5,305 bases of DNA from Nanohaloarchaea archaeon PL-Br10_U2g5. GTDB lineage: Archaea; Halobacteriota; Halobacteria; Halobacteriales; Haloferacaceae. Of this stretch, positions 1 to 5,283 are shown in pieces. The stretch is taken from contig LKMY01000150.1 in assembly GCA_001564205.1 (NCBI GenBank), positions 1-5,305 of the forward strand, given 5' to 3'. A model generated the notes under the pieces. The model was not told the DNA's origin, ran no database searches, and was given only the letters and a program-made list of their open reading frames with translations. The first letter of the stretch is position 1; every line of letters starts with the position of its first letter. The position numbers and the translations under genes are program-made.

Positions 1-191
1 AGCGACGCGAACACAGCGGCGACGTAACGCGGACCGGTGGGCTCGCCGTGTGCGAGGCTTTCAACGCCGAACAAGAGGGCTGCGATGCCGACGTACGCGA
101 CCAGACACGCGAGCGCGCCGCCGACGAGCACCGCGGCGTGTTCAGTCCGCGATTGCCTAGCGAACGGTTCAACTCCGAGTGGTAGTCCCAT
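1..191 (-). CDS. N-terminal part of a small membrane protein, function unknown (cut by window edge)
   Basis: This is an open frame on the minus strand that starts at an ATG (complement of 189-191) and runs off the left edge after 63 codons, with no stop. The visible protein begins with about 18 polar residues (GVEPFARQSRTEH), followed by a strongly hydrophobic stretch at residues 19-42 (Ala, Val, Leu, Gly, Ile) that reads as a transmembrane helix. A short polar loop (about residues 43-56) follows, then another hydrophobic run (YVAAVFAS) that could open a second helix. The Arg/Gln-containing start is not a typical cleavable signal peptide, so a multi-pass integral membrane protein is the best reading. 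It lies 65 bp downstream of nadK on the same strand, so the two could be cotranscribed, though no functional link is evident. I do not recognise the family. The start is inferred from the ATG and from the hydrophobicity pattern. Confidence 0.6.
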   Translation of the reverse strand, partial: MGLPLGVEPFARQSRTEHAAVLVGGALACLVAYVGIAALLFGVESLAHGEPTGPRYVAAVFAS

Positions 192-256
192 GGAAAACAG
201 CTCTGTTCAGCGATGGGGTGAACCTTGTGAGTTCGAACCGGACCGTCGGATGAACC

Positions 257-1084
257 TCACGACAGTTTTCCTAACGCCTCGAAGAAGTTCGAGGGGGGAC
301 CGGCGATCCGCATCGGGGGTGTCGTCCGCTCAACGGTCACCTCGATCGGGGCGTCGAGCGCCGCCGAGCTCCGACCGTCGCTGACGACGACGGTCTCGTC
401 CGCGTGCTCAACGGTCACGGTGACGGTCACACCAGTATCGACAACGACTGGGGGCATCCCGTCGGCCGCGGCCATTTCGTTGATGATCAGTCCGCTCACC
501 TCGGGGTGGACAAGCGGCCCTCGCTCGGAGAGGTTGTACGCGGTCGAGCCCGTCGGCGTTGCCACGAGGACGCCGTCGGCACGGCCGCCGGAGTATCGGG
601 TGCCGTCTACGCGGATCTCGTAGTCGATCCCGGCTCCGGGGCCTCGACGGCCGCCTTGCACAACGATCTCGTTCGCCGCGGGAACCGATCTCCAGTCGCC
701 GGCATGGGCAACGAGACGCGGCACTTCGCGGACAGTCATCCCGTTGCGATCGAACGCTTCGACCTCTGCGAGCACGGCCTCCGTCGCGTTCTCCGGTGGG
801 ACCGCGTTGAGGAACCCGACTTCGCCGAGGTTGACGCCGACGATCGGGGTCTCAGCTGCGTTGCGCGCGACGAAGAGAAAGGTGCCGTCGCCGCCGATCG
901 AAACGGCGAGGTCGCTGTCGGCGAGCGCATCGACCGGCCGGCCGGAATCTTTCCGGTCAAGCGTCGTTGCCGTTTCTGCGTCCAGCCAGACCGACGCTCC
1001 GGCGTCACCGATCGCATCACGGAGCTTCGCTGCGACTGCGACCGCGCGCTCGCTCCCTTTCCGTGCAACGATGCCGACTTGCAT
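257..1084 (-). CDS. nadK: NAD kinase
   Basis: Cytosolic NAD(+) kinase (ppnK family), which phosphorylates the 2'-hydroxyl of the NAD adenosine ribose to make NADP(+). From the chosen start (MQVGIVARKG) the protein is 275 aa, normal for archaeal enzymes. Visible family motifs are GGDGT at residues 64-68 (phosphate-donor and NAD binding, with the catalytic Asp), NLGEVGFL at 85-92, ANEIVV at 137-142 (substrate-binding Asn-Glu), and DGVLVATPTGSTAY at 170-183 followed by LVHP, the signature of the C-terminal beta-rich domain. The frame stays open upstream for 48 more codons, but that extension is Arg-rich and unlike the family, whereas VGIVARKG is the usual first beta strand. The start at complement 1082-1084 is therefore preferred. 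No ribosome binding site is seen, and a TTTT-containing element about 28 bp upstream would fit leaderless transcription. The PxxPHxLxxRP segment of bacterial homologues is not recognisable and is replaced by NEMAAADGMPP (202-212). The gene is divergent from the KaiC-like gene. Confidence 0.95.
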   Translation of the reverse strand: MQVGIVARKGSERAVAVAAKLRDAIGDAGASVWLDAETATTLDRKDSGRPVDALADSDLAVSIGGDGTFLFVARNAAETPIVGVNLGEVGFLNAVPPENATEAVLAEVEAFDRNGMTVREVPRLVAHAGDWRSVPAANEIVVQGGRRGPGAGIDYEIRVDGTRYSGGRADGVLVATPTGSTAYNLSERGPLVHPEVSGLIINEMAAADGMPPVVVDTGVTVTVTVEHADETVVVSDGRSSAALDAPIEVTVERTTPPMRIAGPPSNFFEALGKLS

Positions 1085-1242
1085 ACGCTCTCGGTTCCAC
1101 TCCCCCGACCAAAAGCGTGCGGACATCGACCGCTGTATCAGCTCCGAGCGCCGGCTATTTCTCAAACACTCGGACCGGAAAGTTTCAAGCCGCCCGCCTG
1201 CGTTGCTCGTCACATGTCGACCGCCCACGGCCGGCTGAAACG
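1085..1242. promoter_or_regulatory. Divergent intergenic region between nadK and the KaiC-like gene
   Basis: This 158-bp gap should hold the promoters for both divergent genes. Two weak candidates are visible. On the minus strand, CTTTTGG (complement of 1109-1115) is centred about 28 bp upstream of the nadK ATG, the right distance for a leaderless haloarchaeal transcript. On the plus strand there is an AT-richer island at 1154-1188 containing CTATTT and a near-palindromic GAAAGTTTC (1179-1187). An element there would give a leader of about 30 nt before the ATG at 1243. Neither matches the haloarchaeal TATA consensus well, so the assignments are tentative. Confidence 0.3.
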
Positions 1243-2625
1243 ATGAGCGATGAGGACGACTGGTTTGAGCAAGCGCTGCGAGACCGTGACGAGGAGTCCG
1301 ACAGCTCAGTCAACGGCGACAGCGACGCTGAGACGAGCGCAGCCGATGTGGGGGGGAACGAGGCGGCGGACGACGAGAACGCGGGTCCCGGTACAGGCGA
1401 GACGACGGGAAGCGGTAACGTAGACACTCCAGCCGAGACCGGTGATGAGCGGGAGAGTGGAGACGAGAGCGACCCGTTTGGTGGGATGGCAACGGGTAGC
1501 GACGATCCGATGACGAGCAGCGACCCATCGATAGTCGAAGACGGGTTCGCCAACGAGCCGACTGAGGAGAACGACGTCGATAGCTCCCTCAATGACGAAG
1601 CGTTCGACGACGAAGCGTTCGACGACGAAGCGTTCGACGACGAGGCGTTTGACGACGAAGCGTTCGGAGACGGCGACCCGATGGCCGAGAACGCCGACAC
1701 CGATAGCGACCCGTCAGAGGTCGATTCTTCCGACCCGTTCGGTGGCGGCTCGGCTGACTCGTTCGACGAGGACTCGGCTGATCCGTTCGGCGGATACAGA
1801 GATTCAGGGCCATCGCCGCCTGACGAGTTTGGCTTCGGAGAGCTTAGCGACGACCAGGATCGTGATGGGCAGAGCGGCGGTCTCGGCTCCTCAGGGTTCG
1901 ATGTCGATCCTGACGAGTTCGAATCATCGATCGAGCGGACCGATATCGGGATCGAGGGACTCGATGAGATGATTCTCGGCGGTGTTCCACGACGGTCGCT
2001 CCTCTCCGTCATCGGCGGTGCCGGGACAGGGAAAACGACGTTTGCGCTCCAGTTCCTCTACGAGGCGCTCGAATCCGAGAATAAGGGCGTGTACATCACC
2101 CTCGAACAGACGCGAGAGTCCATCCTCTCGACGGCCGAAGAAAAGGGATGGGCGTTCCGAGAGCACGCGGAGGCGGGTCGTCTCGCGATCGTCGCGATCG
2201 ACCCGATCGAGATGGCCAACTCGCTGGCCTCTATCCGGAACGACCTCACGCGGCTAATCGCGGAGTTTGGTGCCGATCGACTCGTGCTTGACTCCGTCTC
2301 GCTCTTGGAGATGATGTACGATCACCCCTCGAAGCGGCGGTCCGAAGTGTTCGGGTTCACGCGATCGCTTAAAGCGGCTGGCGTGACGACGCTTCTGACC
2401 TCTGAGGCGAGCGAGAAGAACCCGTACGCGTCTCGGCACGGGCTCGTCGAATACCTCACTGATGCGGTGTTCGTGCTGCAGTACATCCGCGGGTCAGATT
2501 TCCGAGAGACGCGTCTCGCCGTCGAGATACAGAAGATCCGAGACGCGAATCACTCCCGAGAGATGAAGCCGTACGAGATCACTGACACCGGAATATCGGT
2601 ATACGGACAGGCGAACATCTTCTGA
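1243..2625 (+). CDS. KaiC/RAD55-type RecA-fold ATPase with long acidic N-terminal extension
   Basis: This 460-aa protein has two parts. Residues 1-228 are acidic and low-complexity (Asp, Glu, Ser, Gly) and probably disordered. They include DDWFEQAL (5-12), five DEAF pentapeptides (117-141) and three DPFGG motifs (77-81, 164-168, 180-184). Residues 229-460 form one KaiC-like RecA domain: the entry motif TDIGIEGLDEMILGGVPR, Walker A GGAGTGKT (258-265), LEQ (287-289) at the KaiC catalytic-Glu position, Walker B LVLD (347-350) and a C-terminal EIQKIRDANH (429-437, KaiC-type KxR motif) ahead of ITDTGI. Such single-domain ATPases (COG0467) are common in haloarchaea, sometimes named HTR-like or RAD55 family, and are thought to act in signalling or regulation. 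No substrate is known to me. The ATG at 1243 was chosen because the frame upstream encodes Arg-rich sequence antisense to nadK, while MSDEDDWFEQ has haloarchaeal composition. It is neither RadA nor a two-domain clock KaiC. The ATPase class is sure; the physiological role is not. Confidence 0.88.
   Translation: MSDEDDWFEQALRDRDEESDSSVNGDSDAETSAADVGGNEAADDENAGPGTGETTGSGNVDTPAETGDERESGDESDPFGGMATGSDDPMTSSDPSIVEDGFANEPTEENDVDSSLNDEAFDDEAFDDEAFDDEAFDDEAFGDGDPMAENADTDSDPSEVDSSDPFGGGSADSFDEDSADPFGGYRDSGPSPPDEFGFGELSDDQDRDGQSGGLGSSGFDVDPDEFESSIERTDIGIEGLDEMILGGVPRRSLLSVIGGAGTGKTTFALQFLYEALESENKGVYITLEQTRESILSTAEEKGWAFREHAEAGRLAIVAIDPIEMANSLASIRNDLTRLIAEFGADRLVLDSVSLLEMMYDHPSKRRSEVFGFTRSLKAAGVTTLLTSEASEKNPYASRHGLVEYLTDAVFVLQYIRGSDFRETRLAVEIQKIRDANHSREMKPYEITDTGISVYGQANIF
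1591..1665 (+). repeat. In-frame 15-bp tandem repeat, five units
   Basis: Five consecutive 15-bp units of the form GACGACGAAGCGTTC lie inside the acidic tail of the KaiC-like gene. Units 2, 3 and 5 are identical. Unit 1 begins AATGAC instead of GACGAC, and unit 4 has GAG for GAA and TTT for TTC. They encode NDEAF followed by four DDEAF. Because the unit length is a multiple of three, gain or loss of units would change tail length without a frameshift. The near-identity at DNA level suggests recent slippage or recombination rather than selection on the protein alone. Confidence 0.95.
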
Positions 2626-2737
2626 TCGCAAACGCTGTCAGACGCCCGAAACCGATCGGGAGTTACGGTCCATCCCCCCGATCACCTTACTAGGATGGTA
2701 TGTGAGTTATACGTTATTCCCCCATATAAACGAGTGT
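2626..2737 (+). promoter_or_regulatory. Intergenic region with TATA-like element upstream of the 136-aa protein gene
   Basis: The 112 bp between the KaiC-like stop and the ATG at 2738 become clearly AT-richer from about 2686 on. TTATAC at 2707-2712 is centred about 28 bp upstream of that ATG, the spacing expected for a TATA box serving a leaderless haloarchaeal transcript. A second AT-rich element, ATATAAA (2724-2730), is too close to the ATG to serve it. The left part holds a possible 7-bp stem GATCGGG/CCCGATC (2654-2660 with 2677-2683), which might end the upstream transcript, but it has no following T-run. Confidence 0.45.
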
Positions 2738-3148
2738 ATGCAACGATACGCCGACAAGCGACGAGAGATCTACGTACACTCGAACGCGACGCTCGATGAC
2801 CTCCCGCTGACCGGCACGTACGATCTTCCGCCGGTGTCAAACAGTGGTGCCTTCATCCCGGATAACATGGAGAACCCGAAGCTCTATCCGGGTGACGTGA
2901 TCGCGGGGGTCGCCGGCGGCGAAGTCGCGTTCGTTGAGCTGATCGTCGATAAGGGTGAGGACATGGTGATAGTCGTCCCGCTCGACAAGGGACTGCCGAC
3001 GATCGTCCAAGACAACATCTTCAGCGCGCGGATATTCCGTTGTGACCGCGTTCACGTCTTCGAGGCCATCGGCGACGAGATCGAAGCGCCAGACGTCGAG
3101 TTCGATGCCTCGAAGCTCGACACGCCCGAGGAGAAGCGTCCGCGGTAG
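2738..3148 (+). CDS. Hypothetical 136-aa acidic protein, beta-rich, soluble
   Basis: I do not recognise this protein. The preferred start is the ATG at 2738 (MQRYADKRRE). A GTG at 2702 would add 12 residues, but that stretch is AT-rich, contains the TATA-like element and reads like promoter rather than coding DNA. The protein starts with a short charged helix, followed by LTGTYDLPPVSNSGAFIPDN and then alternating hydrophobic segments suggesting a small beta-barrel or beta-sandwich: YPGDVIAGVAGGEVAFVELIV, MVIVVPLDKG, and FSARIFRCDRVHVFEAIGDE. It ends in an acidic then basic tail (DTPEEKRPR). There is no signal peptide, membrane helix or cysteine cluster (one Cys only), and no catalytic motif I can name. 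Composition fits a native haloarchaeal gene. It lies 112 bp after the KaiC-like gene and 96 bp before the OLD-like gene on the same strand. It is probably a real gene, since the protein is acidic and the intergenic regions are well formed on both sides. Confidence 0.75.
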   Translation: MQRYADKRREIYVHSNATLDDLPLTGTYDLPPVSNSGAFIPDNMENPKLYPGDVIAGVAGGEVAFVELIVDKGEDMVIVVPLDKGLPTIVQDNIFSARIFRCDRVHVFEAIGDEIEAPDVEFDASKLDTPEEKRPR

Positions 3149-3244
3149 TCGAACGGACTCGTCACGGACGTCGTTCCACGACGGCGGATAGAGACGAGCC
3201 GCCGCGCATTCAACACCCACGCGTTTTCAATCCACTCATACCCT
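3149..3244 (+). promoter_or_regulatory. Intergenic region upstream of the OLD-like gene
   Basis: This is 96 bp without coding potential. An AT-richer stretch at 3224-3240, starting GTTTTCAATCC and ending just before the ATG at 3245, could contain promoter elements. The TTTTCA core, however, lies only about 19 bp from the ATG, short for a leaderless start. No Shine-Dalgarno sequence is seen. Separate transcription of the OLD-like gene is possible, and readthrough from the gene upstream is not excluded. Confidence 0.25.
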
Positions 3245-5203
3245 ATGAACCCACGACACGTTCGCGCACGAAACTACAAATGCATCGACGACACCGGCTG
3301 GGTCGAGGTGGATACACTCACCTGTCTCATCGGAAAGAACGAAGCGGGAAAGACGGTGCTCATGGAGGCGATGGAGCATCTCAACCCGGCCCACGGCGAC
3401 GGGGCGTTCACACCGTACGAGGACTACCCGAGGCGCCGGTGGCCAGAATACAAACACCGTCACGAAGACGAGCCAGATCCGGTCGTGAGCGTCCGGTTCG
3501 AGCTCGATGAGGAGGAGCGGTCCCGGCTCGAAGAACGCGGCGGTCGTGCGTCAGGTGCGGAAGTCGTCGTCACGAAAGACTACGCAAACGATCTCCACTG
3601 GGAGTTCGACATCGACGAGGCGAGCTACGTTGACCGACTCGTCTCGCAGTACGACATCGACGGCGAGACTGACGCCGGCGAAGCGATCCTCGCGGCGCAG
3701 TCAATCGCGGAGTTGGAGGCGGCGCTTGACGGCCGCCTCGAGGGGGAAGCCGATGACGAGGCGGACGCACTCGCCGAAGCGGCTCCGTCGTCGGTTTCGG
3801 TCGCCGTCGACGACCTCGGAAACGACGTCCTGCGTCCCGAACTCCCGACGTTCCACTACGTGGGCGAGTACACGACGCTCGACGCCGAGATCGACCTCGA
3901 TGCCTTCATCGAGCGGCGCGAGGCCGGCGACGCGACGCCCTCTGACAGCGTGTTCCAGTCGCTGCTGTCGGTTGCGAACCTGGACATCGACGTACTCCGC
4001 GATGCCGACGACTGGCGGGAGACGGTCACCGAGCTCGAGGCGGCATCGAGCGAGATCACGAACTCGGTAACTCAATACTGGAGTCAGGCTGATGACGTCG
4101 AGATTCACCTCCGCGGCCACGAAGACGACGGCTCGCGGACGATCGAGCTTCGTGTCGAGAACCCGCACCACGGCGTCACCGTTGAGTTTGATCGACGTTC
4201 TCGCGGGTTCCAATGGTTCTTCTCGACGTTCTGCACCGTCTACGACCTTCGAGAAACGAGCGACGATATCGTGTTACTGCTCGATGAGCCGGGGCTTCAC
4301 CTCCACCCCAAGGCGAAACGCGAGTTCCTCTCGTTCCTCGATCGAGAGATCGCGGCCGAGGACACGCTCGTGTACAGCACCCACTCCCCGTTCATGATCG
4401 ATCTCGACAGGGCTCACCAGACGAAGATGGTTAGTAAGGGCCCGGTCGACGGCACGACGGTGCTTTCGGACCCCGCAGCGGCCGACGAGTACACGCGATA
4501 CCCGCTTCAGAACGTCTTCGAACTCGATGTGATGGAGACGCTGGTGTCACGGTCACAACTCCTATTCGTCGGAGACGGAACGACGTACGAGTACCTCTAC
4601 AACGTCTCGGCACTGTTAGAAGAGACGGACGCGGCCGTGCTCGACCGTGGATGGACCGTGATTCCGATCGGCACACTGGAGAACACCCAGACCGTACGGT
4701 CGGTGTTCGACACTGCCGAAGGTGAGGTCGCCGTGGTTCACGACGGTACCGAGACAGTCGGGTGGGACGCTCCCGAAGATGTCACGGTCGTCGGGATCGG
4801 TACGCACGCTCGCGTCGGCGGTACGGCGACAATCGAGGACGTGCTCTCCGAAGCGTTCTATCTCGAACTGGTAAATCGAACGTACGCCGCCGAGCTATCG
4901 GACGCGAGCGGTGCACCCGATCGGATCCGCTCTGACGCGCTTGCCGACTACGGCCGCGAGACACCGATCGTCGAGCGGCTGGAACGGTACTTCGCCGACC
5001 ACGGTCTCGCCGGCGGCTCCTTCGACCGCGCACGCCCGGCCGCGTATCTCCAGCGCAATCGCGGGGATTTCGCGGCTGAGGTCGATATGGACACCAGGAA
5101 AGCGTTCGGCTCGCTGGCCCGCGCGTTGAACAAGACGCTCGACTCGTTCGACGGCGACCGCGGGAGCAGCGGCGGATTCCTCGGGTCGCTGTTCGGTCGA
5201 TAA
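3245..5203 (+). CDS. OLD-family ABC-type ATPase with degenerate Toprim-like C-terminal domain
   Basis: The 652-aa protein has the layout of OLD-type (overcoming lysogenization defect) proteins, a family with roles in phage defence and DNA processing. The N-terminal half-ATPase has RNYKCIDD and Walker A GKNEAGKT (30-37). A helical, acidic middle (about 85-290) would be the arm and dimerisation region. The second ATPase half has the signature SRGFQWFF (319-326), Walker B LLLDE (344-348, Asp347/Glu348), the D-loop region LHLHP (351-355) and the switch His380 in STHSPF. A Toprim-like domain spans about 436-550, with LLFVGDGTTYEYL (439-451), VIPIG (472-476), VVHDGTE (497-503) and IEDVLSEAFY (530-539). 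In active Toprim nucleases the first and third segments read VEG and DxD. Here Glu is Gly443 and the second Asp is Thr502, so nuclease activity is doubtful. The C-terminus is a Gly-rich tail (GGFLGSLFGR). No Gabija-type helicase gene is adjacent. The family is sure; function is inferred. The ATG at 3245 precedes the expected first strand. Confidence 0.85.
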   Translation: MNPRHVRARNYKCIDDTGWVEVDTLTCLIGKNEAGKTVLMEAMEHLNPAHGDGAFTPYEDYPRRRWPEYKHRHEDEPDPVVSVRFELDEEERSRLEERGGRASGAEVVVTKDYANDLHWEFDIDEASYVDRLVSQYDIDGETDAGEAILAAQSIAELEAALDGRLEGEADDEADALAEAAPSSVSVAVDDLGNDVLRPELPTFHYVGEYTTLDAEIDLDAFIERREAGDATPSDSVFQSLLSVANLDIDVLRDADDWRETVTELEAASSEITNSVTQYWSQADDVEIHLRGHEDDGSRTIELRVENPHHGVTVEFDRRSRGFQWFFSTFCTVYDLRETSDDIVLLLDEPGLHLHPKAKREFLSFLDREIAAEDTLVYSTHSPFMIDLDRAHQTKMVSKGPVDGTTVLSDPAAADEYTRYPLQNVFELDVMETLVSRSQLLFVGDGTTYEYLYNVSALLEETDAAVLDRGWTVIPIGTLENTQTVRSVFDTAEGEVAVVHDGTETVGWDAPEDVTVVGIGTHARVGGTATIEDVLSEAFYLELVNRTYAAELSDASGAPDRIRSDALADYGRETPIVERLERYFADHGLAGGSFDRARPAAYLQRNRGDFAAEVDMDTRKAFGSLARALNKTLDSFDGDRGSSGGFLGSLFGR

Positions 5204-5233
5204 CGGACCGCTCGGGCTGCAGTCGTTCCGCGA

Positions 5234-5251
5234 TTTCTCTCAGCAATTTTC
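5234..5251 (+). terminator. Possible T-rich terminator after the OLD-like gene
   Basis: The 80 bp between the OLD-like stop codon (TAA, 5201-5203) and the tRNA 3' end turn pyrimidine-rich, with TTTCTCT at 5234-5240 and a TTTT at 5247-5250 on the plus strand. Archaeal transcription commonly ends at such T tracts without a hairpin. The tracts are short, so this is only a candidate. Confidence 0.25.
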
Positions 5252-5283
5252 CTCCGTTGATCTCTCTCACCGCGTTCGAGAAA

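Noticed and set aside
225..246. tRNA T-arm-like GAGTTCGAACC between nadK and the membrane protein gene
   Set aside because: The flanks do not form a five-pair T stem on either strand and no acceptor or anticodon arm can be built around it.
967..1242. N-terminal extension of the KaiC-like protein by 92 residues
   Set aside because: The extension overlaps the start of nadK on the other strand and encodes Arg-rich sequence unlike the acidic protein that follows. The ATG at 1243 starts the haloarchaeal-type composition.
404..1246. Long plus-strand open frame (280 codons) opposite nadK
   Set aside because: It is fully antisense to the clear NAD kinase gene. The translation is rich in Arg, His and Cys, not acidic, and has no recognisable motif, as is common opposite GC-rich haloarchaeal genes.
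1185..2012. Minus-strand open frame (275 codons), Ser/Pro-rich
   Set aside because: It mirrors the acidic low-complexity tail of the KaiC-like gene: Asp and Glu codons read as Val, Leu and Ser on the other strand, and the DEAF repeats read as NASSS repeats. No independent coding signal is seen.
2702..2737. GTG start at 2702 for the small protein
   Set aside because: The stretch is AT-rich and contains the TATA-like TTATAC at the right distance from the ATG at 2738, so it reads as promoter.
3701..4213. Minus-strand open frame (170 codons) inside the OLD-like gene
   Set aside because: It is antisense to the helical region of the OLD-like ATPase and has an Arg/Val-rich shadow composition with no motif.
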